Shown here piece by piece: positions 16,281 to 26,503 of a DNA stretch of 64,000 bases. A program made the translations under genes and the position numbers. The stretch comes from Parabacteroides sp. AM08-6. GTDB taxonomy: Bacteria > Bacteroidota > Bacteroidia > Bacteroidales > Tannerellaceae. A model generated the notes under the pieces. It had not been told where the DNA came from. It was given only the letters and a program-made list of their open reading frames with translations, and did no database searches. Positions within the stretch are counted from its first letter, which is position 1, and each line of letters opens with the position of its first letter. The DNA lies in assembly GCF_003473295.1 (NCBI RefSeq), contig NZ_QRMP01000013.1, positions 1 through 64,000 on the forward strand, given 5' to 3'.

Positions 16281-18578
16281 TTATTTTTTCAATTCGTTTG
16301 AGAATGAGTAGGGGAAATCACTATCCTGTGTACCGCGTTTTGTGTTCGGGGTTGCGGACATTTTACACTGGATAGTTGCACCCTTCATCATCGCTTCGTG
16401 CGTCAGGTAATTTTTAGTATAGTTTTTACCATTTACCGTCATAGAAGAGATGTAGCGGTTATTCTTGTTGTTGTCTGTTGCTTTAATCACTACCTTTTTG
16501 CCATTTTCCAAATGCAATGTCATGTTTTTGAATAGCGGGGAACCTAAGATATATTCTCCGGAACCCGGGCAAACAGGATAGAAGCCCATCGCTGAGAATA
16601 CATACCAGGCGGAAGTTTGTCCGTTGTCCTCGTCGCCGCAATAACCGTCCATGTTCGGATTATACATTTTGTCCATGACTTCGCGTACCCAATATTGGGC
16701 TTTCCAGGGTTGACCGGAATAATCATACAGGTAAATCATATGCTGGATAGGCTGGTTGCCATGCGCGTAGTTACCCATATTCATAATCTGCATTTCGCGG
16801 ATTTCGTGGATAACACCACCATAATAACTGTCATCAAACAAGGGCGGAACGTTGAATACGGAGTCCATCATGTTGTTAAAGCCATCTTTTCCGCCCATCA
16901 GGTCGATTAATCCTTGCGGGTCGTGGAATACCGACCAGGTATAGTGCCAACTATTGCCTTCGGTAAAGGCATCTCCCCATTTTAACGGGTTGAAAGGCGA
17001 TTGGAAAGTTCCATCCTGATTCTTGCCACGCATCAGTTTGTGTTCGGGGTCGAACAGATTTTTGTAGTTCATGGCGCGTTTAGCATAAATAGCAATTTCG
17101 GATTCCGGTTTGCCTAATGCCTGTCCCAGTTTATAAATAGACCAATCGTCGAAAGCATATTCCAGTGTACGGGCGGCACTTTCGTTGATTCTTACATCAT
17201 AAGGCACATAACCTAATTTATTATAATATTCGTGACCCAAACGGCCGGTAGAGCTGATTCTCGGATGAACGTGGTCGGTTCCGTGTACAACGGCTTCCCA
17301 TAAAGTCTCAATGTCGTAACCTCTTAATCCCTTCAGATAGGCGTCGGCTACAACCGAAGCTGAGTTGTTTCCAACCATACAACCCCGGTGTCCCGGACTG
17401 GCCCATTCGGGAAGGAAACCGCTTTCCTTGTAAGTGTTAGCCAACCCTTCCTGCATTTTTGCACTCATAGATGGATACATCAGGTTAAGGAATGGGAACA
17501 AACAACGGAATGTATCCCAAAAACCGGTATCTGTAAACATATAACCCGGCAATACTTCGCCATTGTACGGGCTGTAATGCATGACTTGTCCGGCAGCATC
17601 GATTTCATAGAAACTTCTGGGGAAAAGAACCGAGCGATACAGGCAAGAGTAGAAAGTACGCAGGTTATCCAAGCTTTTCATGTCATTATCTGCAATTTCG
17701 ATATGACCCAGTACTTCGTTCCATCTGTCACGGCCCTGTTGAGCTACTTCGTCAAAAGAGTTGCTACCCAGTTCTTTCAGGTTAAGTTCCGCTTGTTCGG
17801 GACTGATGAAAGAAGAAGCGACACGAGCATGAACGATTTCACCTCTTTTTGTTGCAAATCCGATGATTGCACCGGTATGGTTTTCTTGTGCTTCGGTTTC
17901 ACCTTTACGGATTTCATTATCGCCAACAACAGCCTGATAGGTGAATGGTTTATCGAATTCTACAACAAAATAATTTTTAAAGTTTTTCGGAACACCACCG
18001 CTGTTACGGGTCGTATAGCCGACGATTTTATTCTGTCCGGGAATAATCTTAACGTATGAACCACGGTCAAAAGCGTCTATAATCACATACGATTTATCTG
18101 TTTCCGGGAATGTAAAACGAAACATTGCCGCACGTTCTGTCGGAGCGATTTCGGTTACGACATCGTGTTCTGCCAAATAAACCCGGTAATAATACGGTTT
18201 AGCCACTTCTGCTTTGTGTGAGAACCAGCTGGCTCGTTTATCTTGGTCGAACACCACTTTACCGGTAATCGGCATGATGGCGAACTGTCCATAATCGTTA
18301 ATCCAAGGACTGGGTTGGTGGGTTTGTTTGAAACCGCGTATTTTATCAGCATCATATGTATAAGCCCATCCATCGCCCATTTTTCCGGTCTGAGGCATCC
18401 AGAAATTCATTCCCCAAGGCATGGCGATAGCCGGATATGTATTACCTGTTGAGAGGGAAACTTTAGATTGAGTTCCGACTAATGGATTGACAAAGTCCAC
18501 AAGTTCTGTTTTGTCTGCAGCTCTCATTGTCAGAAAACTGCTGCATAGAGTAATTGCTAAAATGAATAATTTCTTCAT
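16281..18578 (-). CDS. GH92 family alpha-mannosidase, first copy
   Basis: A 765-residue secreted enzyme of glycoside hydrolase family 92, calcium-dependent exo-alpha-mannosidases that trim alpha-1,2/1,3/1,4/1,6 mannose from N-glycans or yeast mannan. A signal peptide (MKKLFILAITL to MRA) precedes FVNPLVGTQ. Conserved motifs include FTEGNSWHYTWS (EGN carries the likely catalytic acid), YAHGNQPIQH and CGDEDNGQTSAWYVFSAMGF (likely base region). HGNQP replaces the usual HGNEP, a small difference from the neighbouring copy. The start at 18578 was chosen because it opens the signal peptide. It follows the second GH92 gene by 16 bases in one operon. Confidence 0.93.
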   Translation of the reverse strand: MKKLFILAITLCSSFLTMRAADKTELVDFVNPLVGTQSKVSLSTGNTYPAIAMPWGMNFWMPQTGKMGDGWAYTYDADKIRGFKQTHQPSPWINDYGQFAIMPITGKVVFDQDKRASWFSHKAEVAKPYYYRVYLAEHDVVTEIAPTERAAMFRFTFPETDKSYVIIDAFDRGSYVKIIPGQNKIVGYTTRNSGGVPKNFKNYFVVEFDKPFTYQAVVGDNEIRKGETEAQENHTGAIIGFATKRGEIVHARVASSFISPEQAELNLKELGSNSFDEVAQQGRDRWNEVLGHIEIADNDMKSLDNLRTFYSCLYRSVLFPRSFYEIDAAGQVMHYSPYNGEVLPGYMFTDTGFWDTFRCLFPFLNLMYPSMSAKMQEGLANTYKESGFLPEWASPGHRGCMVGNNSASVVADAYLKGLRGYDIETLWEAVVHGTDHVHPRISSTGRLGHEYYNKLGYVPYDVRINESAARTLEYAFDDWSIYKLGQALGKPESEIAIYAKRAMNYKNLFDPEHKLMRGKNQDGTFQSPFNPLKWGDAFTEGNSWHYTWSVFHDPQGLIDLMGGKDGFNNMMDSVFNVPPLFDDSYYGGVIHEIREMQIMNMGNYAHGNQPIQHMIYLYDYSGQPWKAQYWVREVMDKMYNPNMDGYCGDEDNGQTSAWYVFSAMGFYPVCPGSGEYILGSPLFKNMTLHLENGKKVVIKATDNNKNNRYISSMTVNGKNYTKNYLTHEAMMKGATIQCKMSATPNTKRGTQDSDFPYSFSNELKK

Positions 18579-18594
18579 GGATAGAATATGAATA

Positions 18595-20928
18595 TTAATT
18601 GTTAGACATGGAATAAGGCTGATTTTCTCCCTCGAATACACGCTTTTTGTTGGGCGATGAAGTCATTTCAAAGCTCAATACACCTCCGTTCATTATATCT
18701 TGTTGCGTAATATATCCTTTGGTGTAGGGTTGTCCGTTTAGGCGGACGGATTTCACATACCGGTTTTTATCGCTGACCTTATCTGCTTTCACCTCGAATA
18801 TGTTACCGTTTTCGAGTTTCACTTTCATGTAGGGCAGGTAAGGAGCACCTAAGACATATTGGTCTGTTCCCGGACAAACAGGATAAAATCCCATTGCCGA
18901 AAGGATATACCAAGCCGACATCTGTCCGCAATCGTCGTTACCACACAGGCCGTCTATATTGTTACGGTACATTTTATTCATGATTTCACGCTGCCAATAC
19001 TGTGTTTTCCAAGGCTGTGAAGTCCAAGCGTACAGGAATGGAATATGATGACTCGGTTCGTTTCCATGCACATAACCTCCCAACAAGCCTTCTTTGGTTA
19101 CATCCTCCGTTTCCGCAAAAAATTCGTCCGGCAGGTGCATAGTAAAGAGTGAATCCAATTTGGTAATGAAAGACTTTTCGCCTCCCATCAGGGCTATCAT
19201 CTGTTTTACGTCTTGTGGAACATAAAAACCGTAGTTCAACGCATTTCCTTCAATAAAGCCTTCTCCGTGTGTACTCAGCAGGTTAAAGTTTTCTTTCCAA
19301 CGTCCGTCCGAATAGCGTGGACGGGCATAACCGATACTGGTATCAAACACATTCATAAAGTTGGCGGCACGTTTTTTATAGGTATCCGCGATATCCTGTT
19401 TTCCGGCGAGACGGGCTGTATTGTAAATAGTCCAGTCGTCGTACGCATATTCCAGGGTCAGGGAACCGGCACTTCCGTTGTGATCCAAAGAAACATATCC
19501 TTTTTCCATATATTCGCCTGTCCCGTCGAGATAGGGAATAGTGGAACTGCTAACCATCGCTTTCAACACCTCCTCTTTGTCCAGCGGAAGACCTTTTGCT
19601 ACGGCGTCTGCCAGTACGGATACAGAATGGTAACCAATCATACACCAGTTCTCATTAGCCATGTGACTCCAGATAGGAAGTGCTTTATGAACGCTTTGTT
19701 CGCAATGTTTCAGCATGGATTTGGCAATATCCGTATTTACCTGACGGTTGATGATATTGAATAACGGGTGCAAAGCGCGGTAAGTATCCCAAACGGAAAA
19801 TACGGTGTAGTTGGTGAAGCCGTCAGCCTGATGAATATTATGGTCTAACCCCCGATATTGACCGTCCACGTCCGTGTAAACGCAAGGGTTAATCATCGTG
19901 TGATACAATGAGGTATAGAGCATGGATAACTGGTCGTTGTTTCCTGTTGCGTCGATGACGGACAACTCTTTGTTCCAAGTATCCGAAGCGCGGGCAGCCA
20001 GTTGGTCGAAATTATATCCGGATGCCTCGGCATGCAAATTTTTCAATGCGCCGTCCGTGCTGACACCGGAAAGGGCAACTTTTACTTCCAGCTCATCGGA
20101 AGTGGACGGGTCGAATTCGAAATAAGCGACAATTTTACGTCCGCCGATGTCCGGGAAATTCTTTTTCATATTGAATTTTCCGTATCCGCCGCGGTAGTCT
20201 ATTTTTGCTTTTTCTTCGCAGCCATATTGAGCGATAGGTTTCGAAAAAGACATGGCAAAATATGTATAATTCGTACGAGCCCAACCGTTTGTGATACGGT
20301 AGCCGGTGACCAATGTGTCGTTTTCAACCCGTATATTCGTCCACAGCACTTTGCCGTCGTAATTATAAATCCCATGTATCATGTCCAGGACGATACGTTG
20401 CTCCTTGCTTTGGTGAGGGAATGTATATTTATGTACACCTACCCGTTTGGTTGTGGTAAGCTGTGCCTTTACGCCGTAATCGGCCAACATCACTTCGTAA
20501 TATCCGGGGCGGGATATTTCCGTGTCGTGTGAAAAGCGGGAGCGGTAACCTGCATCCGGGTCTGTTGCCGTGCCGGGATTCAGCTTTAAAGCTCCGGTAG
20601 TCGGTATAATCAGGATATCACCCAAGTCGGAATGTCCCGTACCGCTGAAATGGGTATGGCTGAAACCTACGATACTGCTGTCTTTATGTTGGTATCCGGC
20701 GCAGTATTCATATACACGAGGTTGATATTTTCCGTTGACATTATGTGGAATTGTATCCGTGTCGGGGCTTAGCTGAACCAAGCCGAACGGAACGCAGGCT
20801 CCGGGGAAAGTATGCCCCATGCCATTGGTCCCGATAATGGGATTTACGTAAGAAACTTTGTCCTGTGCGTGTCCGATTCCGCTGATAAGAAGGACGGACA
20901 GAGATAAAATAAATTTCGCTCCGCGCAT
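18595..20928 (-). CDS. GH92 family alpha-mannosidase, second copy
   Basis: A 777-residue secreted GH92 enzyme with signal peptide (ending GIGHAQ) and the family start YVNPIIGTNGMGHTFPGA. It has FIEGNALNYGF, VHGNEPSHHIPFLYAW and CGNDDCGQMSAWYILSAMGF, the complete set expected of active GH92 enzymes. It diverges clearly from the first copy, so the two probably cut different mannose linkages. It lies 13 bases after the metallopeptidase-like gene; all three genes form one operon next to the hybrid regulator. Confidence 0.95.
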   Translation of the reverse strand: MRGAKFILSLSVLLISGIGHAQDKVSYVNPIIGTNGMGHTFPGACVPFGLVQLSPDTDTIPHNVNGKYQPRVYEYCAGYQHKDSSIVGFSHTHFSGTGHSDLGDILIIPTTGALKLNPGTATDPDAGYRSRFSHDTEISRPGYYEVMLADYGVKAQLTTTKRVGVHKYTFPHQSKEQRIVLDMIHGIYNYDGKVLWTNIRVENDTLVTGYRITNGWARTNYTYFAMSFSKPIAQYGCEEKAKIDYRGGYGKFNMKKNFPDIGGRKIVAYFEFDPSTSDELEVKVALSGVSTDGALKNLHAEASGYNFDQLAARASDTWNKELSVIDATGNNDQLSMLYTSLYHTMINPCVYTDVDGQYRGLDHNIHQADGFTNYTVFSVWDTYRALHPLFNIINRQVNTDIAKSMLKHCEQSVHKALPIWSHMANENWCMIGYHSVSVLADAVAKGLPLDKEEVLKAMVSSSTIPYLDGTGEYMEKGYVSLDHNGSAGSLTLEYAYDDWTIYNTARLAGKQDIADTYKKRAANFMNVFDTSIGYARPRYSDGRWKENFNLLSTHGEGFIEGNALNYGFYVPQDVKQMIALMGGEKSFITKLDSLFTMHLPDEFFAETEDVTKEGLLGGYVHGNEPSHHIPFLYAWTSQPWKTQYWQREIMNKMYRNNIDGLCGNDDCGQMSAWYILSAMGFYPVCPGTDQYVLGAPYLPYMKVKLENGNIFEVKADKVSDKNRYVKSVRLNGQPYTKGYITQQDIMNGGVLSFEMTSSPNKKRVFEGENQPYSMSNN

Positions 20929-20941
20929 ACTTTCTCGCTTG

Positions 20942-22066
20942 TTATTTGTTTGTCGATTTTGTCAGAAATTCCTGATATTCGTTCCAGATACATTCTATGC
21001 TGCTTTCCGGTCCGAACATGCTTTTAATTGCTTTGTCGAAACTCCATACATCGAGGTCGCGTACGGTCAGATGGAATTTACGAATGGCATCAGGGTCTTT
21101 GGTGGTAAGCCATTGAATAAAGAAACCGGTCGTGCGGTAGCCATCCATCCAGTTTCCACCCGGTTTGCGGGTACTCATGTCAAACAATCCGGCCTGTGCA
21201 CGGACTGCATCTGCCATTCCTTCGATACAAGCCCAAAACTCCTTATTGGTCGAGTAGGAACCGATACCTTTCGGTTCGAACTGGTAGGCGTGTACCAATT
21301 CGTGATAAAGTACGCCACGTGTTTCGAAATCAAGTTTATAAAGCGACTCTTCGGCAGACCTTTGTATATGCTTGGTGCTGTATACAATCGCAATCGAAGG
21401 TGGATTGCCTGATTTTGCCGAAACTCCGTCATATTCTTTCAAAGTGTAGTTGATTTCCTGAACGTCGTTCATGGTGTCTTTTGCGCTGAAGAATAGAATT
21501 TCCGCTACTTTCTGCGTGTGATACTGTACATACTCATCCGGATTTTGCACCAGCGTCTGGTAGGTTTCACTTCCTTTGGCTTCGGGGTCCAGTACTTTGA
21601 AATTTACTCTCGGATATTTAAAGTCTTCCCATCCGGCACGTAAATTGGCTTCATAAAACAATACATCGCCGAGTATTAACGAGTCGCCATTGGCAGTTTC
21701 GGCTTCCAGCATATATTGTTTATAGTTGGAGGGGTTGGCTATTGTACACAATTTCTCTTGAAAACGGGAGCAGAAAGATTGATCCTTCCGTTCATCTACG
21801 ACTACCCAGCTTTTTCCATCGTATGAACCTTGTAAGGTCCAGTTTACCGGGTCGTGTTCAGGTGTATTGCCTGACGAATATACTTTATAGCTCTGGATGG
21901 GTGAGTTGAATTGGTTATCAAAAATGATTTTATTCACTTTAGGCCCTCCAACCCAAGCAGTAGAGGGATTACCGTCTGTTAATTCAGGTACGTTGACAGA
22001 TACTTTCTCCTGCGACTGGCAAGCAAACAGCAGGCAACTGGAAATAAATATAAGATACTTCTTCAT
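20942..22066 (-). CDS. Discoidin + basic secretory protein-type metallopeptidase lipoprotein
   Basis: A 374-residue lipoprotein (signal ending LLFAC). An F5/8-type (discoidin) domain in the first ~150 residues is joined to a domain of the plant-and-bacterial basic secretory protein family, a putative zinc peptidase, with the HExxH motif HELVH in RGVLYHELVHAYQFEP. It is the first gene of the operon with the two GH92 mannosidases. In that setting it probably acts on mannosylated glycoproteins, binding glycan with the discoidin domain; proteolysis is inferred from the motif. Confidence 0.85.
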   Translation of the reverse strand: MKKYLIFISSCLLFACQSQEKVSVNVPELTDGNPSTAWVGGPKVNKIIFDNQFNSPIQSYKVYSSGNTPEHDPVNWTLQGSYDGKSWVVVDERKDQSFCSRFQEKLCTIANPSNYKQYMLEAETANGDSLILGDVLFYEANLRAGWEDFKYPRVNFKVLDPEAKGSETYQTLVQNPDEYVQYHTQKVAEILFFSAKDTMNDVQEINYTLKEYDGVSAKSGNPPSIAIVYSTKHIQRSAEESLYKLDFETRGVLYHELVHAYQFEPKGIGSYSTNKEFWACIEGMADAVRAQAGLFDMSTRKPGGNWMDGYRTTGFFIQWLTTKDPDAIRKFHLTVRDLDVWSFDKAIKSMFGPESSIECIWNEYQEFLTKSTNK

Positions 22067-22243
22067 TTGAATAATTAATAGTGTTATAAAAAAAGGTCTA
22101 AAGAATGAAAATTAAAAACACACCGGAGTATTATTTACTCCACTTCCTCCCTGTAATTATTGTATACTTTTTTTCATGTTGTAATCCGAATGCAATATTA
22201 CAGTGAGATGACAATAAAACGTTTATCCCTATTCGCCAAACGA

Positions 22244-22300
22244 GTATCCTGAAATACATCTGGCATTTTAGGATACTTATTTAGTAAATCAGGACACTAT
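22244..22300. promoter_or_regulatory. AGGATAC-type repeats upstream of GH92 operon
   Basis: GTATCCT (22244-22250) and AGGATAC (22270-22276) form an inverted pair with AAAT/ATTT just inside. AGGACAC follows at 22291-22297, 21 bases after AGGATAC, i.e. a two-turn direct repeat. The gap 22067-22314 holds no gene and must contain the promoter of the operon 16281-22066. Such spacing suits an AraC-type DNA-binding domain like that of the adjacent hybrid regulator. Assignment is inference. Confidence 0.4.
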
Positions 22301-22314
22301 TGTGTTTCAGCCGT

Positions 22315-25300
22315 TTATTGTTGGGAACGATATTCTTTCGGGGTCATATTATACTTCCGGGCAAACTCACGGTAGAAGTAGGATTTGTTGGTGATACCTA
22401 CTTTGTAGATAATCTCCTGTACATTCAGATTGGTGGTTATGAGTAATTGGGCTGCATAAATAAACCGGTAATCTTTGATAAAATCGGAAGGGGCGAGTGA
22501 AGAAATCTTCTTGAATTTCCGGTAAAAGCTACGGCTGTTCATACCCATTTTTTCCGCCACAAATTCAGGACGCAGGTTCTCGTTGTCGATATTTTCCTTG
22601 ATGATGGCATTTACCATGTCCATGAATTCTTTATCTTCCTGGTGTATCAATTGTCCGTCCGTATATTCGTATGCACTTTCCGGAGAATGATAATAGTTTT
22701 TCATTTCCTGTTTGCTGGACATCAGCCGGTTTACGATGGAATGGAGTACCAAAGGTGAAAAAGGTTTTGTCAGATACGCGTCGGCACCGAGATTTAATCC
22801 TTCCGCTTGCTCGCTGTCGGTGATTTTGGCCGAGACGATGACTATCGGGATTTGTTTGGTGAATTTGTTTGCTTTGACGGTTTTCACCAGTTCCAAGCCA
22901 TTCATATCCGGCATCATAATATCTGTAATGATAAGGGCAGGTGTTTGTTGTTCCATCATTTTCAATGCTTCCATGGCGCTGTAGGCTTCTTTTACCGAAT
23001 AATCGGCGGATAAAGAGGAGGCTATCAGCCAGACAATGTCTTTATTGTCGTCTATAACCAATATATAAGGGCGGAAAGAGGAGATTTTGTCCGTATCGTC
23101 CGTTTTTGTGGCAGGGGTAACCTCCTGCTTTGTGGTTGCCGATGTTGTTTGGGGCACTTCTGTTTCCTCTGTCTCCAGATAGGGAAGGGTGACGATAAAT
23201 TCGGCATATTTCCCGAATTCGCTTTTCACTTCTATTTCTCCCTGTAAGGATTGTACCATGCTGTGGCAGATAAATAATCCGAGCCCGTTGCGGGATGTCG
23301 TTTGTGTATATGCATTCTCTTCCATGTTGTCGAGGATGCGGTAACGGTCGAATATCCCTTTCAGTTTACTTGCCTCGATGCCTTGGCCCGTATTGTACAC
23401 TTTAATTGTAAGTGTGCGGTCGCTGTCTGTAAAAACCGAAACTTGTATGAGTCCCTTTTCTTCCGTGTATTTAAACGCATTGGATATCAGGTTGACTACG
23501 ATTTTCTTAAAAAAGGCGGGGTCGGTATTCCAGTCGAGATTGCCGGGCACTGAACACTCAAAGCGAATTTGATTATGTTCGGCTATAGGAGCGAATGAAT
23601 TGGCTTGCCGTTTCATCAATTCGGAAATGGATACTTTCCTGATATGGCACTTATTAATGCCGGATTCCTCTATCTTTCTGAAATCCAGAATTTCCTGTAT
23701 CAGTTCATTCAGTCCGTTTACGTTTTCGGACAAGACATCCACGTTCTTTATTAGCTTTTCGTCCGTTTCAGTCTTTGCATATTCGCGGATATTGTTGCTA
23801 ACCCCATTTATCAATGTAAGCGGCGTACAAAGCTCGTGCGTGATATTGGCAAAAAAGTTCAATTTCGCTTCATACAGTTTTTCTTTTTGCTCTTCCTGTA
23901 TTTTTTTAGCCACTTGCTGTTGCTTGCGTATGAATTTCCGGCGGAATGAATAGAATGCGCATAGGGCTGCCAGTAAGGCAAGTGCCACATAGACCAGTAT
24001 CGCCCAACTACTCAGATACCAGGGAGGCAATACCCGTATATGTAACAGGTAATTTTTGGTATCCGATTCGAACACATCATTCTTATAGTTTACTTTCAGG
24101 ATATAATCGCCGTATGGAAGTTTGGTGAAGGTCACTTTGTTTTCCTTTTGCAAATCCGTCCACGTCGTATTGTAGTTTTGTAGCAGATAGGAATATTCGT
24201 AGTTCTCCCCGTTGATGTAGTCGGTCGCGACAAAAGAGATGGTAAATGAACTGACGGAAGGCGGTATTTTCACATAATCCGACTTGTTTTCCGTATAATC
24301 GAGCAAATCGAATGTTTCGTCTCCCATATTCAGCTCGAAAAAACGTAAGTCCGGCCTGTAGAAGTCCTTATTACTCGTTTGCGGGTCAATCCATACCAGC
24401 CCGTTTATGCCTCCGAAGAACATCCGGTTGGTTTCCGGGCATTTCCAGTACGCATCGTCTGAAAATTCCACGACTTTCAGGTCGGCATAATCGTAATTGT
24501 GGAAAAAGTTGTTATGCGGGTTGTATTTGGCCAACCCTTTGTTGGTACTCAGCCAGACACATCCTTCTTCATCTTCCAGGATACCATGTATCATATCGTT
24601 TGCCAGTCCGTCTTTCCGGCTGAATTGCTTTGTGTCGACTCCGTTCGGCGTAAAAGTCATGCGAGTCAGGCCGGAACTGGCTCCGAAATAATAGGTGGAG
24701 TTTTGGCTCGGGTGTACGCACAGGATATCACCGATGGGTGAACTTTCCAGATTGTCCATCGAGATATAATCGCACTTTTTGTTGTAGATATTGAAACGTA
24801 TCAAGCCGTATCCTCCACGACTGCCGAGATACAGGGTAGAATCATCGGCCAGGCACATGGAATGGAATTCTTTGCAAACCCTTCTGTTTCGTTCGAATAC
24901 GTATGTTTCAATATATTTGACAGCCAATTGCTCTTCTTTTTTCGATAAGTTGACCTCTTTCAACCCGTCTCCTGCCGTTGCCACCCAAAGAGTCGTGTCG
25001 TTAATTTCGCAGATGGAATGCACCATTGCGATTTTGGTACTTGTCTCGTTGGTCAAGGTTTTGATTTTATCCTCTTTATAGGAATAGTAGGAGAGTTCGG
25101 GGCCGTCCGTCCCTATCCAGATGATTGGATTGAATTTACTTCTCAGGAAACAATATACTTTATCGTCCGAAAGCCCGTCCTCCTCTGAAAAATGGGTGAT
25201 TTGTGAGGCAGGAATAGGGTCTTCCCCATACTGGTCGTATTCCTTGATACGGGCAATTCCATCCCCTTTGGTTCCAATCCAGAGATTTTTCAGGCTGTCG

Positions 25301-26361
25301 GTATAAATGGCGCGAATCGGTTTGCGCAACATGATAGGCAAATCTTTTGTCAGCAGGCTTTCGAATATGTTGTGCTTTTCATAATATTTTTCTATTCCTT
25401 GCCCGTCCGTCCCAATCCAAAGTATGTCCTGGTTTTTATCTTTAAGCAGGCAGAATATTCCGATATTCAGGTTTATCGCTTTTTCCGGATGGCTTATCGG
25501 GAGCAGGTAGCTACCGGAGAAACCGATGTATATTTCCGAGTGATAGAAGGTGATTTGGGAAATGGGCCCATATTGTTCGATAAGGTCTGATAGGTCTGAA
25601 AGGAATTTCTTCTTGTCGTCGATTGTGTTGTATTCGTACAGTTGTTTGTCCTTATCCACGAAATAAAGTATATAATCTTCCGTACAAGCGTATAGAATAT
25701 CCGGGGTATGTAGTGCTTTTTCCTGAATATTCAGGGTGGCTGGCATTGTAGAGAAGTCCGGTTCTATCGTCTTCAGTTTGCCATCGTCCGTGAACAACCT
25801 GAATTTGTTGTTTCTGTCTGTAAACAGGGTTTTAACATGTTTGGTATTGATGCCCGGCGTATGGATATCCTGCATCAGTTTTGTTTGGGGGGAATAGCAG
25901 GAGATAAAGTCTTTTTGCCCGATAACCAGCGTGTTCCCGTCTTTATCTGCAGCCATCAATCTGCCGTCGGCGTATTGAAGGTAACTTTCTGTCACCTTTT
26001 TTTCCTTGATGGAGAATTTATCCAGTCCCAGAAAAGTAGAGACCCAAAGATAGCCCGGTTCCGCATCGGTTATCCGGTGAATAATGTTACTGCTCAAGGA
26101 ACTTTTATTACCCGGTTCAAATCGGAATACATAGGTGTCTTTTCCGTTGTACATGTTCAGGCCGTCATACGTGCCAAACCACATATACCCGTCCGGGTCT
26201 TGATGCATACAGAGGATTGCATTGTTCGACAAATCGGGTATATCCGCTTTGTTCAAAGAAAAAGAGGCATTAGCTTCCCGGACTATCAGCACAAGGAGTA
26301 TGCAAAATAATAGTCTGGCGTACAGTCGTATTATCTTTCTTGAAATCAGCTTGTCGGCCAT
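22315..26361 (-). CDS. Hybrid two-component sensor-regulator (HTCS)
   Basis: A 1348-residue one-protein signalling system of the inner membrane. In order: signal segment, periplasmic propeller repeats (Reg_prop; ILCMHQDPDGYMWFGTYDGL, LWIGTKGDGIARI and others, to about 690), a Y_Y_Y domain, one membrane helix (about 795-815), histidine kinase (phosphoacceptor His in NITHELCTPLTL; HATPase with GLGLFICHSMV), receiver (ILVIDDNKDI, Asp in LIITDIMMPDMNG) and a C-terminal AraC-type helix-turn-helix. HTCS proteins sense oligosaccharide in the periplasm and switch on the adjacent PUL, here most likely the GH92 operon downstream. ATG at 26361 was preferred to a TTG 12 bases upstream. Confidence 0.95.
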   Translation of the reverse strand: MADKLISRKIIRLYARLLFCILLVLIVREANASFSLNKADIPDLSNNAILCMHQDPDGYMWFGTYDGLNMYNGKDTYVFRFEPGNKSSLSSNIIHRITDAEPGYLWVSTFLGLDKFSIKEKKVTESYLQYADGRLMAADKDGNTLVIGQKDFISCYSPQTKLMQDIHTPGINTKHVKTLFTDRNNKFRLFTDDGKLKTIEPDFSTMPATLNIQEKALHTPDILYACTEDYILYFVDKDKQLYEYNTIDDKKKFLSDLSDLIEQYGPISQITFYHSEIYIGFSGSYLLPISHPEKAINLNIGIFCLLKDKNQDILWIGTDGQGIEKYYEKHNIFESLLTKDLPIMLRKPIRAIYTDSLKNLWIGTKGDGIARIKEYDQYGEDPIPASQITHFSEEDGLSDDKVYCFLRSKFNPIIWIGTDGPELSYYSYKEDKIKTLTNETSTKIAMVHSICEINDTTLWVATAGDGLKEVNLSKKEEQLAVKYIETYVFERNRRVCKEFHSMCLADDSTLYLGSRGGYGLIRFNIYNKKCDYISMDNLESSPIGDILCVHPSQNSTYYFGASSGLTRMTFTPNGVDTKQFSRKDGLANDMIHGILEDEEGCVWLSTNKGLAKYNPHNNFFHNYDYADLKVVEFSDDAYWKCPETNRMFFGGINGLVWIDPQTSNKDFYRPDLRFFELNMGDETFDLLDYTENKSDYVKIPPSVSSFTISFVATDYINGENYEYSYLLQNYNTTWTDLQKENKVTFTKLPYGDYILKVNYKNDVFESDTKNYLLHIRVLPPWYLSSWAILVYVALALLAALCAFYSFRRKFIRKQQQVAKKIQEEQKEKLYEAKLNFFANITHELCTPLTLINGVSNNIREYAKTETDEKLIKNVDVLSENVNGLNELIQEILDFRKIEESGINKCHIRKVSISELMKRQANSFAPIAEHNQIRFECSVPGNLDWNTDPAFFKKIVVNLISNAFKYTEEKGLIQVSVFTDSDRTLTIKVYNTGQGIEASKLKGIFDRYRILDNMEENAYTQTTSRNGLGLFICHSMVQSLQGEIEVKSEFGKYAEFIVTLPYLETEETEVPQTTSATTKQEVTPATKTDDTDKISSFRPYILVIDDNKDIVWLIASSLSADYSVKEAYSAMEALKMMEQQTPALIITDIMMPDMNGLELVKTVKANKFTKQIPIVIVSAKITDSEQAEGLNLGADAYLTKPFSPLVLHSIVNRLMSSKQEMKNYYHSPESAYEYTDGQLIHQEDKEFMDMVNAIIKENIDNENLRPEFVAEKMGMNSRSFYRKFKKISSLAPSDFIKDYRFIYAAQLLITTNLNVQEIIYKVGITNKSYFYREFARKYNMTPKEYRSQQ

Positions 26362-26418
26362 AGTGTTTATCAAAATATTCAGTCAGAACCGATTAATTAC
26401 GTCTGTAAAGATATAAAT

Positions 26419-26456
26419 AAAAAAGGAGCTGCCCTATGAAGAGCAGCTCCTTTTTT
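26419..26456 (-). terminator. Terminator after the HU/amidase cassette
   Basis: AAAAAGGAGCTGC (26419-26432, one extra A at the edge) pairs with GCAGCTCCTTTTT (26443-26455). It sits downstream of the minus-strand gene ending at 26504. Confidence 0.75.
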
Positions 26457-26503
26457 ATTTATTCCTTTTTTATCCAATTTTCGATGCGGATACCGGGAAT
26501 ACT

